A stretch of 64,000 bases of DNA from Tenacibaculum agarivorans (GTDB taxonomy: Bacteria > Bacteroidota > Bacteroidia > Flavobacteriales > Flavobacteriaceae): positions 30,657 to 94,656 of the forward strand of contig NZ_MSMP01000020.1 in assembly GCF_001936575.1 (NCBI RefSeq), read 5' to 3'. The position numbers and the translations under genes were made by a program. Below are positions 25,571-34,040 of this stretch, in pieces. Numbering within the stretch: position 1 is the first letter of the stretch; each line of letters starts with the position of its first letter. The notes beneath the pieces were generated by a model that saw only the letters and a list, made by a program, of their open reading frames with translations, was not told where the DNA came from and did not search any database.

Positions 25571-26632
25571 TTAACTAAGCCAATCTTTTTTTATTTGATT
25601 ACAAGTTTCTTGGGCTCTCCGTATAGCGCCTTCCATATATCCGCCATAAACTTTTGAGGTTTCTGTGCCAGATATATATAGTTTATTATCCATAAAAAGA
25701 TTTTGATATATCTCATGACCATTATTTTGATGAGGGAAAATAAATTTATGATCAGCTATGGTGGTTAATGATTCTTTTCGCCATACCTTCTCTTCATAAG
25801 AAATATATGCTAAAGCTTTTTCTCCAAAGAATTTTTGCAATTGAGTAACTACTTTTTCTTCTCTTTGTTGATGATTTAATTCAGCTAAAGCTCCATTCAA
25901 AAATCCCATTAGGGCAAATTTATCTTCTTGTATAGTACAATGATCGTATAATTCTGTAAAAGGTCCGACGTTACTAAATCCAACACCAGAAAGTCCCTCT
26001 TTTCTCCAAAAAGGAGAGGAATATATTACAGCAAATTTTATTGAATCTTTCATCCAGGTGTGAGTTTCATTGGCTGTATTGACTAGATCTTTAGATAATT
26101 CAGGAATAAATTTTACAGAATTTACTAACAATCTAGGAGGGATAGTTGAAATCACACCATCAGCAATAAACTCATTGGTCTCTGTTTTTACAAATAATTT
26201 TGTTTGTTGGTCTTGTATTTCATGTACTTTTTCATTTAAAAGAATGAAATCATGGCCAATGTTATCAGCTAGTTTTTCAATAAGTGCAGAAGTACCATTG
26301 GCTATTCTATAGCTAATTTCTTGATTTGGAGGTAGATTAAATCGTTGTGGAGGATGTGCACTCATTGCTTCAAACAATGCATCACCGTCCATTTTTTGTT
26401 CAAACAATTCGATGTCTAATTCATTACATAATTTGATTAAACCCGTATTGTATTTCCATAACCAAGTAGCGCCGAGTTCCACAGGAGTTTTGTGGTTAAC
26501 TTTTGTGAAAATACGTCCACCAATTCTAGAATTAGCCTCTAGTATTTGTACTGAAGCTCCTTGTTTTTTCAATAAATACCCTGTAACTAAGCCAGATAAT
26601 CCAGCACCAATAATGATTATTTTTTTGTCCAT
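25571..26632 (-). CDS. FAD-dependent amine oxidase family protein
   Basis: A 353-residue flavoprotein. The N-terminal dinucleotide fold is IIGAGLSGLVTGYLL, followed by EANSRIGGRI, the glycine/arginine motif of flavin monoamine oxidases. The C-terminal FAD-contact segment is YISGTETSKVYGGYMEGAIRRA, which is the monoamine-oxidase signature around the flavin. The length is somewhat short for the family (usually 430-500), and the substrate-binding part is compact. It would oxidise an amine, or possibly a carotenoid-like or porphyrin substrate. It stands apart from the AhpD-SDR pair by a hairpin repeat. Confidence 0.85.
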   Translation of the reverse strand: MDKKIIIIGAGLSGLVTGYLLKKQGASVQILEANSRIGGRIFTKVNHKTPVELGATWLWKYNTGLIKLCNELDIELFEQKMDGDALFEAMSAHPPQRFNLPPNQEISYRIANGTSALIEKLADNIGHDFILLNEKVHEIQDQQTKLFVKTETNEFIADGVISTIPPRLLVNSVKFIPELSKDLVNTANETHTWMKDSIKFAVIYSSPFWRKEGLSGVGFSNVGPFTELYDHCTIQEDKFALMGFLNGALAELNHQQREEKVVTQLQKFFGEKALAYISYEEKVWRKESLTTIADHKFIFPHQNNGHEIYQNLFMDNKLYISGTETSKVYGGYMEGAIRRAQETCNQIKKDWLS

Positions 26633-26646
26633 ATTTGAAAAATAGA

Positions 26647-26713
26647 AAACGCCATTCCGAAACTTTTAAATTATAAAACTTCCCCCAAATTAAAGTTTTT
26701 CGAAATGACGTTT
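26647..26713. repeat. Long imperfect inverted repeat, probably an interspersed palindrome or terminator
   Basis: Arms 26647-26666 and 26692-26713 match over about 20 bp with two C/T differences and a 2-nt bulge. The differences become G-U pairs only in RNA from the minus strand, so the hairpin is best formed by that transcript. It lies just past the AhpD-like gene, and T-rich sequence follows. The GAAATGACG-type arm resembles palindromes scattered in flavobacterial intergenic DNA. Confidence 0.5.
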
Positions 26714-26721
26714 ACAAATTA

Positions 26722-27030
26722 CTAATCTATAATATGTGTGCCATGGGTTACGGCTGCACCTGCTCTTAATGCAGCAGCTACAAAAGTAACTTCAGCGATT
26801 TCTTCTTGAGTTGCACCAGCTTTTTTTGCTTTTTCTTTATGAATTTCAAGACAGTAAACACACTGTGTAGTTAATGCAACACCTAATGCAATAAGTTCTT
26901 TATACTTTGCAGGTATAGCGCCATCTTCCATGGCAACTTTATCAAATTGTTGAAAAGCATCCATAGATTTTGGAGCTTTTTTCCCTAAACTTCCTAGTTT
27001 AGAAAAAAGTTCTTTTATAGTTAAATGCAT
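26722..27030 (-). CDS. Carboxymuconolactone decarboxylase family (AhpD-like) protein
   Basis: A 102-residue all-helical protein with the AhpD core: the CxxC pair C57 and C60 in QCVYCLEIH, with H64 completing the thiol relay. In AhpD itself this centre reduces a peroxiredoxin; other members are decarboxylases, but those lack the cysteines. A disulfide reductase or peroxidase helper role is therefore favoured here. It lies 12 bp after the SDR gene and is probably in one transcript with it, both likely controlled by the TetR protein encoded behind them. Confidence 0.88.
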   Translation of the reverse strand: MHLTIKELFSKLGSLGKKAPKSMDAFQQFDKVAMEDGAIPAKYKELIALGVALTTQCVYCLEIHKEKAKKAGATQEEIAEVTFVAAALRAGAAVTHGTHIID

Positions 27031-27042
27031 ATGATATTGAAA

Positions 27043-27789
27043 TTAATTTCTACCAGCAATTACTCCACCGTCTACATCCCAAACTGCACCTGTAACCCAT
27101 GAAGATTTATCAGATAATAAGAAAGTGATACTATTGGCAACATCATCTGCTAAACCATTTCTTCCGATAGGATGAAATGCATTAAATCCTTCTAATGCTT
27201 CATCAGCAGCATCTTTACTACCAAATACGCCATGATAAACAGGTGTCTGAACTACGGCTGGAGATACAGCATTTACTCTAATATTATAATCGGCTAATTC
27301 CATAGCTAAATGCTGAGTTAAAGAATGTAAACCTGCTTTTTGCATTGAATAAGCTGAAGATGGAGTAGCTTTAACAGCTTGTTTAGCCCACATAGAACCA
27401 ACATTAACAATTGATCCACCACTAGTATCTTTCATTTTTTTAGCTGCAGCTTGTGTGATAAAAAAGAAACCTCTATTTAAATCTAAATACGAATCATAAT
27501 CTTCTACAGTATGATCTAAGAAAGGCTTTGGACCAAAAATACCAGAAGCATTTACTAAATAATCTACATTCTCTAAACCTTCTATAGTATTTACAAATGC
27601 AGCAACTGATGATTTATCGGTAATATCTACACGATGTTTTACTAAATTATTTTGATCTTGAACTTTATCAATGCTTCTACCTACAATGTGTACAGTTGCA
27701 CCTTCATTTAAAAGTTGTTGTGTTGTTGCGTATCCAATTCCACTTGTTCCACCTACTATTACGGCTACTTTGTTGTTAAAATTTCCCAT
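27043..27789 (-). CDS. Short-chain dehydrogenase/reductase (SDR)
   Basis: A classical SDR of 248 residues using NAD(P)H. The cofactor motif is GGTSGIG at residues 13-19; the catalytic triad is Ser in VNVGSMWA and YxxxK in AYSMQKAGL; the C-terminal tail WVTGAVWDVDGGV is typical. It reduces or oxidises an alcohol/carbonyl substrate that cannot be named. A 14-bp site identical to one upstream of the adjacent tetR gene lies 27 bp before its ATG, so it is probably repressed by that protein and induced by the repressor's ligand. Confidence 0.9.
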   Translation of the reverse strand: MGNFNNKVAVIVGGTSGIGYATTQQLLNEGATVHIVGRSIDKVQDQNNLVKHRVDITDKSSVAAFVNTIEGLENVDYLVNASGIFGPKPFLDHTVEDYDSYLDLNRGFFFITQAAAKKMKDTSGGSIVNVGSMWAKQAVKATPSSAYSMQKAGLHSLTQHLAMELADYNIRVNAVSPAVVQTPVYHGVFGSKDAADEALEGFNAFHPIGRNGLADDVANSITFLLSDKSSWVTGAVWDVDGGVIAGRN

Positions 27790-27816
27790 GTTATTTAAAT
27801 TTAATTATTAATGAAC

Positions 27817-27830
27817 AGACAAGTCTGTCT
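27817..27830. promoter_or_regulatory. TetR-type operator upstream of the SDR gene
   Basis: The 14-mer AGACAAGTCTGTCT is an inverted repeat (AGACA and TGTCT around AGTC). The same 14 bases, in the opposite orientation, form the core of the larger palindrome at 28422-28447. Shared operators at the regulator and at the neighbouring operon are the usual arrangement for a local TetR repressor. Confidence 0.65.
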
Positions 27831-27848
27831 TTGTTGTCGTAAAATTTT

Positions 27849-28406
27849 TTAAATTATTTTTTCACATATACTTTTAGCTTGTGCTATTGGCCAATCTTCT
27901 TGGTGTAAATGACTTTCAGCTACAGCACTTTCATACAATAGATAAATCTGTTTAGCTAAATTTTCAGATTCAGCTTCAGATAAAATACCTAAGTTTTCTC
28001 GAATTAATTCTGCTATAAAAGTAATTAATTGATGTTTTTGATTTTGAATTTCATTACGGATTCTTTCATTATCCTTAGGAATTTCAGAAACAGTTTTTAT
28101 ACACCAGCAACCATTAAAGTCTTTTTCCTTAAAGAATAAACTTAAAAAATCAAATACAGCTAATACTTGCTTTTCGCCTTCTTCTTTAGAAGTACAGAAA
28201 GCTTTAATGTCATGTGAAAATTTATTGTGTTTGTGTTGTAAATAAGCCAAACATATATCTTCTTTTGATTTAAAATGATTGTATAACGTAGCTTTAGCAA
28301 TTCCTGACTCTGAAATAATCTCATTTATTCCAGTAGAGTTATATCCATTTCTATAGAAAAGGGTAGAAGCTGTTGCTATAATATGTTGTCTTACATTTCG
28401 TTTCAC
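27849..28406 (-). CDS. TetR/AcrR family transcriptional regulator
   Basis: A 185-residue repressor. The N-terminal DNA-binding domain carries the helix-turn-helix INEIISESGIAKATLYNHFKS, the standard TetR recognition region. The C-terminal half is helical and would bind an inducer. Translation probably starts at GTG (28406), since no ATG is available before the conserved first helix. A TATATTTG -7 element and a 26-bp palindrome sit directly upstream, so it should repress itself. The identical half-site before the SDR gene points to control of SDR-AhpD. The inducer is unknown; an electrophile or xenobiotic is a guess from the target enzymes. Confidence 0.9.
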   Translation of the reverse strand: MKRNVRQHIIATASTLFYRNGYNSTGINEIISESGIAKATLYNHFKSKEDICLAYLQHKHNKFSHDIKAFCTSKEEGEKQVLAVFDFLSLFFKEKDFNGCWCIKTVSEIPKDNERIRNEIQNQKHQLITFIAELIRENLGILSEAESENLAKQIYLLYESAVAESHLHQEDWPIAQAKSICEKII

Positions 28407-28410
28407 AATG

Positions 28411-28418
28411 CAAATATA
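28411..28418 (-). promoter_or_regulatory. tetR promoter -7 element
   Basis: The minus strand reads TATATTTG, an exact match, ending 4 bases before the GTG start, so the mRNA would be nearly leaderless. The adjacent palindrome covers the -15 to -40 region, where bound repressor would block RNA polymerase. Confidence 0.55.
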
Positions 28419-28421
28419 TAA

Positions 28422-28447
28422 AAAAATAGACAGACTTGTCTATTTTT
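28422..28447. promoter_or_regulatory. TetR operator at the tetR promoter
   Basis: A perfect palindrome with 11-bp arms (AAAAATAGACA and its complement) around a 4-bp centre GACT. It contains the 14-mer also found at 27817-27830. It overlaps the stop codon of the upstream membrane-protein gene (28440-28442). Confidence 0.7.
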
Positions 28448-29696
28448 GGAAATAAAATGGAATTTTCCATGAATTTCCGTTTCCTTTTGCTACAGTTAAA
28501 CTGTTTTTTCCTGGTTTAAGATTATTATTTACAATATATCCCACAACCCCAAATTGATCCGTTCTCTGGTGGATGTATCGTAAAAATTCAACATCTATAG
28601 GTTGCTCATTAACCTTAATTTTTACATACTCTTTATAACAATATAATAATCGTTCATCTTCTTGCTGTTCAGTTGCATCCTTTAGATTATGATCACAAAT
28701 TTTTATTCTTTGTTTTCTTTCATGACTATATAAAGGAATAAAAACTTTGATAGTGTTTGAATTGATAATATCTGACTTAATCTCTGGAGTTAACAAATAT
28801 AGATTTTCATCATTATTGATTTCATAAAAACTAGATTCTACTTTTGTTTTGCTGAAATATTTTTTAGAGTTAATTAAGTAAGGGATATTGGTTTGTCCCA
28901 TTTGGAATAAAGCGACAAAGGCTCCGCTAGAAACGAAAATTATCATTAAGTAAGATAATCGTTTCTTTTTTTTAAAATTGGACGTAAATATCATGCTTAC
29001 TTGAAGAATAGCTTTATATAATGGACCAAAAAGAATCATTGAACTGATCTTATTTAATTGAAACGATCTATTTTGAAGTTCCTCTTTTTCATGATTCATT
29101 TTTAAATTGGCATATATAGACAATCCAGATTGTAAGAACACCATAGATAGTAAAAAGATGAGAGGTATTAATAGTACCATAGGCGGTACAATAGATGATA
29201 ATAAATTAAACAGGATGATATAAATGGTTGCTATTAATGCAAAGTTTGAATAAATTAATAGAAACGTAAATGCTGCTGAAAAGATTACGCTACATAACTC
29301 ATCTACTTTTTCTATTGAATCTTTTAATTTGGGTAGAATGGAAAGAATTTTTTCAGTATAAATTTTAGAATACGCACTATCTTCTATACTATAATCTGGG
29401 AAAACAGAATTTAGTCCTACAAGCCCAATCCAATACGCTCTTAAAAAGAAATGTATGACAAACATAGATGCTAGTATACTAATAGCAAAGAGACCAAAAA
29501 ATACAACTGCATAAGCAGTTAAATATAGATTGGGATCTAATATGTCTATGAATTTATTTGTTAACCAATCAATTACTCCGAATAATTTAAAAGTACCGAA
29601 AATAGCCACTGCAGAAACTAATAATTCAGCTTCCCAACTTTCATCTTTTAATCGTTGTAACCACTGTTTAGAAGTAGTAGTAGTTGATTTTTCCAT
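28440..29696 (-). CDS. Integral membrane protein of unknown function
   Basis: A 418-residue protein I cannot assign. After a Thr/Ser-rich cytoplasmic start there are hydrophobic helices near 25-45, 55-90, 135-165 and 170-195. A soluble helical stretch follows, then one more helix near 250-270, and a C-terminal extracytoplasmic-looking domain of about 140 residues with several Tyr, Asp and two Cys (KICDHN and LLYCYKEY). The architecture suggests a membrane anchor with a periplasmic sensor or binding domain. It precedes tetR in the same direction, but the tetR operator begins at its stop codon, so it is probably a separate transcript. Confidence 0.65.
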   Translation of the reverse strand: MEKSTTTTSKQWLQRLKDESWEAELLVSAVAIFGTFKLFGVIDWLTNKFIDILDPNLYLTAYAVVFFGLFAISILASMFVIHFFLRAYWIGLVGLNSVFPDYSIEDSAYSKIYTEKILSILPKLKDSIEKVDELCSVIFSAAFTFLLIYSNFALIATIYIILFNLLSSIVPPMVLLIPLIFLLSMVFLQSGLSIYANLKMNHEKEELQNRSFQLNKISSMILFGPLYKAILQVSMIFTSNFKKKKRLSYLMIIFVSSGAFVALFQMGQTNIPYLINSKKYFSKTKVESSFYEINNDENLYLLTPEIKSDIINSNTIKVFIPLYSHERKQRIKICDHNLKDATEQQEDERLLYCYKEYVKIKVNEQPIDVEFLRYIHQRTDQFGVVGYIVNNNLKPGKNSLTVAKGNGNSWKIPFYFQK

Positions 29697-29759
29697 AACT
29701 TATATAGTTGAAATTGCTACTAATATATAGTTTTAGAAAGAAATCAATAACTTTTGATA

Positions 29760-31970
29760 TTATTTACTTTTAGCTTTTTCTACTAATTCTATTTTTTCAA
29801 TAGAAGTTTTAGTGGTAAAAAGACCGTAATTAATAAACGCGTTCTTTTTTTCAATTTTATCAATAGTTCCTACAGAATTTCCATCAATTAAACGAACACG
29901 ATCTCCAACTTTATATACATATTCAGCTCTGGCTTTAGCTTCTTTTTTAGCTTCCTCTTTCTTTTCTTTTCGAACTTCTACTACTTTTTTTAGTACCTCT
30001 TGTTCTACTTTTTGAATCGCTTGTTTTTGCTTCGCTTCAGTTTCTTTCTCCTTAGCTTTTTCTTGTTTTGTTTTCTTTTTAGGAGGGTTCTTTTTGGTAA
30101 ACTTGGTTTTTTCTGAAGCAACCCATTTGAAGAAATTAGCTGAAAGTTCCTTTTTATTATTAGTTTGGAAGTATTTATTTAATAATTCATTAAGTCTTCT
30201 TCCTAATGATAACATACGTTGATTATTATCATAAAGTTCCTGGAAACCTTCTAATTTCTCTTGAATGCGTTGTTCTTTCTCCTGTAAACTTTCAATGTGT
30301 TCTTGTCCTTTAGATTTTTGTTTTTCTAAATTATCGGATGTTTTTTGAAGTCTATTTCTTTCTTTCTGAAGCTTAGATATGGTTTTATCTAAACGAACTT
30401 TTTCACTTTCAACACGTTTTTTAGCTCTATTGATTAAACTATAAGGAATACCATTTTTTTGAGCAACTTCAAAGGTGAAAGAACTACCAGCTTGACCTAT
30501 AAATAGTTTATACATAGGTTCTAATGTGCGCTCATTAAATTGCATATTTGCATTGGTAACATTTTCTAATTCATTGGCTAATACTTTCAAGTTAGCATAG
30601 TGCGTAGTGATAATTCCGAAAGATTTTTTCTGGTAGAATTCTTCTAGGAAAATTTCAGCTAAAGCGCCACCCAATTCAGGATCTGAACCTGTTCCGAATT
30701 CATCAATTAAAAATAATGTATTATCGTTACATTTTCTAAGGAAATAACGCATATTCTTTAAACGATAGCTATAGGTACTTAATTGATTTTCTATAGATTG
30801 ATTATCGCCAATATCGGTTAAAATCGTTCCAAAAATGCAAGTTTCACTACGTTCATGTACAGGTATTAGTAATCCACTTTGCAACATTACTTGTAATAAA
30901 CCTATTGTTTTTAATGTGATACTTTTTCCTCCAGCATTAGGCCCAGAAATAACAATAATTTGTTGTTTTTCATTAAGCTCAAGAGTTTGTGAAATGGTAT
31001 TAACGCCTTGTACTTTATTTTTTCTCCACAAAACAGGATGATACGCATCTCTTAGATATACTTTTCTAGTAGAAGAAATTTTAGGTAACAAGCCATTAAT
31101 TTCTCTTGCATATTTTGCTTTTGAAGCAATTACATCTAAATGTGTCAAAAAGGTTAAATATGCTTCCAATAAAGGTGTAAAAGGTCGTATTTCTTCAGCA
31201 AGAGTACGAAGTATTTTTACAACTTCTTGTTTTTCTTCATATAGTAAATTTTGTAGTTCTCTACTGTAAGATAGCGTAGCTTGTGGAGCTATATAAACAA
31301 TGTTTCCAGATTTAGATGATCCTAATAAACTACCTTTTACCTTTCTTCTATGCATAGCGATAACTGCTAACACACGTTGATTATCAATAATAGTTTCTTT
31401 AATATCATCCAAATAACCATTAGAAATACTACTACTTAAAGCTTTAGAAAAACTTTCTGATATTTTACCTCTAACATGATTAATATCTTTTCTTAGTTGT
31501 TTCAAAGTAGGAGAGGCATTATTTACAATTTCTCCATGAGGTAAAATTATTTTTTGAATAGCGTCAGAAACATGAGTGGTGTACTCAATTTCATCACTAA
31601 GCAGGAAAAGGCTAGGGTAGTAGTCTTTAAACTTTTTTAAGAATTTCTTTTGTTCATTAACTGTAGAAGTTACTGTGGCTATTTTTAAAAAAGATTCAGG
31701 TTCTAAGTAGCTATTTTCAATAGCTAAACGCTTAATATATTCGGTAATATTATCAAAACCATGATTTGGAATTCTATTTTCATTTTCAAAAGAGCTTAAA
31801 TACTCATTAACCAATTGCAATTCAAAAAGTAATTCTTCTTGAGTTTGAATTGGGGTAATTTTTAAAACGTTTTCTTTCCCTAATGAGGTAATACTGAATT
31901 CTGATACTTGTTGTAAAACCGTATTGAATTCTAAATCTTGCAATGTTTTTTCTGAAATATTATGTTTCAA
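29760..31970 (-). CDS. mutS2: MutS2-family protein lacking the Smr domain
   Basis: A 736-residue MutS2-type ATPase, linked in other bacteria to suppressing recombination or rescuing collided ribosomes. The helical lever region leads to the ATPase core with Walker A GPNAGGKSITL (near residue 340) and Walker B NTLFLIDEFGTGSDPELGG. A long Lys/Glu-rich coiled coil follows (about 515-690). The protein then ends in a small KOW-like barrel (YKVGDRVRLIDG...), where typical MutS2 proteins add a C-terminal Smr nuclease domain; none is present. Translation starts at TTG (31970), because upstream in-frame codons contain no ATG or GTG. It is divergent from ung, 34 bp apart. Confidence 0.9.
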   Translation of the reverse strand: MKHNISEKTLQDLEFNTVLQQVSEFSITSLGKENVLKITPIQTQEELLFELQLVNEYLSSFENENRIPNHGFDNITEYIKRLAIENSYLEPESFLKIATVTSTVNEQKKFLKKFKDYYPSLFLLSDEIEYTTHVSDAIQKIILPHGEIVNNASPTLKQLRKDINHVRGKISESFSKALSSSISNGYLDDIKETIIDNQRVLAVIAMHRRKVKGSLLGSSKSGNIVYIAPQATLSYSRELQNLLYEEKQEVVKILRTLAEEIRPFTPLLEAYLTFLTHLDVIASKAKYAREINGLLPKISSTRKVYLRDAYHPVLWRKNKVQGVNTISQTLELNEKQQIIVISGPNAGGKSITLKTIGLLQVMLQSGLLIPVHERSETCIFGTILTDIGDNQSIENQLSTYSYRLKNMRYFLRKCNDNTLFLIDEFGTGSDPELGGALAEIFLEEFYQKKSFGIITTHYANLKVLANELENVTNANMQFNERTLEPMYKLFIGQAGSSFTFEVAQKNGIPYSLINRAKKRVESEKVRLDKTISKLQKERNRLQKTSDNLEKQKSKGQEHIESLQEKEQRIQEKLEGFQELYDNNQRMLSLGRRLNELLNKYFQTNNKKELSANFFKWVASEKTKFTKKNPPKKKTKQEKAKEKETEAKQKQAIQKVEQEVLKKVVEVRKEKKEEAKKEAKARAEYVYKVGDRVRLIDGNSVGTIDKIEKKNAFINYGLFTTKTSIEKIELVEKAKSK

Positions 31971-32004
31971 ATTTCCTATTTTTGGATCAACAAAAATAAT
32001 AAGA

Positions 32005-32670
32005 ATGCAAGTAAATATAGCGGAAAGCTGGAAACATATTTTACAAGAGGAATTCGATAAGCCTTATTTTATAGAATTAGCAAACTTTGTAAAGAGTGAA
32101 TATCAAAATTATACCTGTTATCCTAAAGGTTCTGCTATTTTTTCTGCGTTTGATTATTGTGAATTTAATGATGTAAAAGTGGTAATTATTGGTCAAGATC
32201 CATACCATGGAGTTGGGCAGGCTAATGGATTGTGTTTTTCCGTTCATGATGGAATAGCGCATCCACCATCTTTGATTAATATTTTTAAAGAAATAGAAAC
32301 AGACGTTACTATTCCGTATCCCAAATCAGGAGACTTGTCTAGATGGGCGCAGCAAGGAGTGTTATTATTAAATGCTACGTTAACGGTTAGGGCTCATGAA
32401 GCTGGAAGTCATCAGAATAAAGGATGGGAACAATTTACGGATGCCGTAATTAGTAAAATATCGGAACATAAAAAAGATGTAGTTTTTTTATTATGGGGAG
32501 GTTATGCGAAAAAGAAGGGACGTAAAATAGATACTAGTAAACACACAGTATTACAATCAGGACATCCATCACCTTTAAGTGCTAATCGCGGATATTGGTT
32601 TGGAAATAAGCATTTTTCTCAAACTAATAGTATTTTAGAAGAAAAGAATATAACTCCTATACAATGGTAA
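32005..32670 (+). CDS. ung: Uracil-DNA glycosylase
   Basis: Removes uracil from DNA to start base excision repair. From the ATG at 32005 the protein has 221 residues, the usual size. The water-activating motif is GQDPYHG (residues 63-69, catalytic D65) and the DNA-intercalating loop is HPSPLSANRG with H187. A 27-codon upstream extension with an earlier ATG (31924) overlaps mutS2 and is not conserved in type, so it was rejected. The next gene starts one base after the stop. Confidence 0.96.
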   Translation: MQVNIAESWKHILQEEFDKPYFIELANFVKSEYQNYTCYPKGSAIFSAFDYCEFNDVKVVIIGQDPYHGVGQANGLCFSVHDGIAHPPSLINIFKEIETDVTIPYPKSGDLSRWAQQGVLLLNATLTVRAHEAGSHQNKGWEQFTDAVISKISEHKKDVVFLLWGGYAKKKGRKIDTSKHTVLQSGHPSPLSANRGYWFGNKHFSQTNSILEEKNITPIQW

Positions 32671-32671
32671 A

Positions 32672-33016
32672 ATGGGAAAGGAGTCAATTAAAATTAATGA
32701 TATAAACATATCGAAATCGGATTTCTCCAAAGCTTTATATAAAAGCAAAATAGAGGCTGTTGTTTTTATCCGAAAAAATACAGGTGTGAGCTTAAAAGAA
32801 GCTAAGGATATTGTTGACGCTTTAGAAAAAGATGTAAACTATTTTGATCATAAAGAGTTTCAAAGCTCAATTGATCAGCAGAAATATAAATTTAATCATT
32901 CTTCTAAGAAGAAAGGAACTCATTTTATTTCAAATAAAACCAAACCTACTAAGACACTATTTTTGTTACTAGTGGTAATTATCATATTAGGTATTTTGTA
33001 TTACATGAAAAAGTAA
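32672..33016 (+). CDS. Membrane-anchored protein with ribosomal L7/L12 C-terminal-like domain
   Basis: A 114-residue protein. Residues about 20-55 (ALYKSKIEAVVFIRKNTGV, then SLKEAKDIVDAL) strongly resemble the L7/L12 C-terminal domain, in which IxxVRxxTGLGLKEAKxLVD forms the factor-binding helices. A basic linker with KKK follows, then one C-terminal transmembrane helix (TLFLLLVVIIILGILYY) and a lysine end, so it is probably a tail-anchored protein facing the cytoplasm. It has no known function; a role in contacting other proteins at the membrane is inference. It directly follows ung and is likely cotranscribed. Confidence 0.65.
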   Translation: MGKESIKINDINISKSDFSKALYKSKIEAVVFIRKNTGVSLKEAKDIVDALEKDVNYFDHKEFQSSIDQQKYKFNHSSKKKGTHFISNKTKPTKTLFLLLVVIIILGILYYMKK

Positions 33017-33018
33017 TT

Positions 33019-34038
33019 TTACATCATAGAGATTTCAGGTAATAAAGTTTCATTATAGTAAGGTAGTGTTATAGCGTCTAAAATATCTTCTGTAACATCA
33101 GGATAATTGACTTCTATAATTTTATCAGATTTCAACCATTTTTCAATTTTAGGCAACTGTTTTTTACTTAATTTCTTCAATACAGGTACTCCCATTTCTT
33201 TTAAAGCTAATGCATTACATTGTTGCTCGTATTGATTTTTCATAGGAATTACCATTAGTTTCTTTTTAAGATATAAGGCTTCGGCTGGAGTTTCAAAACC
33301 AGCCCCACAAAGTATACCATTAGCAGTAGCTATACTTTTAATAAACTCTTTACCATCAATTGGTCTGATAATTATATTATTGTGGAGTTGAAATTGATTA
33401 GTGTGTTTAGAAAAAATCTCCCATTTTACGGTTTTAAACTTAGATAAAATTTTGATAAGCTTCTTGTCACCATATGCAGGTAAATATACCGTATAATGTC
33501 CTTTTTTAGAGATGTTTTGGTATCTAATTTCTTTTCTTATAATTGGAAGAAAAGTAGCAGAAGAATAGGTTTTAAAATGAAAACCAAATTTGATTTTAGC
33601 AGGAGCATAATATTTTAATATCAGCTTCTCTAACATTAGCTTATGTCCATATTTTGGTGCATTTTCATCTGCAACTGCATTTTGATGGCTTAATGAAATT
33701 ATAGGTATATTTCTTAATTTACAAGCCCAAGCAGAAACAGGTTCAAAATCATTGATGACTAAATCGTAGTCTTGTACAGGTAGAGATTTAATTTCTCTCC
33801 AAAGATTATTGAACTTAGATTTTTTTAAAGTTTTCCATATATCAACACCACCTTTTATACCAAAAATAAAACTTAAGCCGTACAATTTATATTGTACTTC
33901 AAAAGGAAATTTTAATTCACATTGATAACCACTGACTAAAATATCAACTTCTGCTCTTTTTTGTAAATGTGGAACTACTTCTAAAGCTCTACTGGCGTGT
34001 CCATTGCCTGTACCTTGGATTGCGTATAAAATTTTCAT
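33019..34038 (-). CDS. GT-B-type glycosyltransferase (MJ1255/TIGR00661-like)
   Basis: A 339-residue protein with the opening YAIQGTGNGHASRALEVVPHL, which matches the glycine-rich acceptor motif of MurG/MGT-like GT-B enzymes and of the MJ1255 family. The donor-binding half has NGILCGAGFETPAEALYLKKKLMVIPMKNQYEQQ, where GFETPAEA and the final Gln-Gln resemble nucleotide-sugar contacts. It probably transfers a sugar to a lipid or surface glycan on the cytoplasmic face; donor and acceptor are unknown. It follows the LpxH-like gene by 2 bp, suggesting joint work on envelope lipids. Confidence 0.8.
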   Translation of the reverse strand: MKILYAIQGTGNGHASRALEVVPHLQKRAEVDILVSGYQCELKFPFEVQYKLYGLSFIFGIKGGVDIWKTLKKSKFNNLWREIKSLPVQDYDLVINDFEPVSAWACKLRNIPIISLSHQNAVADENAPKYGHKLMLEKLILKYYAPAKIKFGFHFKTYSSATFLPIIRKEIRYQNISKKGHYTVYLPAYGDKKLIKILSKFKTVKWEIFSKHTNQFQLHNNIIIRPIDGKEFIKSIATANGILCGAGFETPAEALYLKKKLMVIPMKNQYEQQCNALALKEMGVPVLKKLSKKQLPKIEKWLKSDKIIEVNYPDVTEDILDAITLPYYNETLLPEISMM

Positions 34039-34040
34039 AA

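Noticed and set aside
31924..32004. 27-codon extension of ung from an upstream ATG
   Set aside because: It overlaps mutS2 on the other strand; the usual Ung length is reached from 32005.
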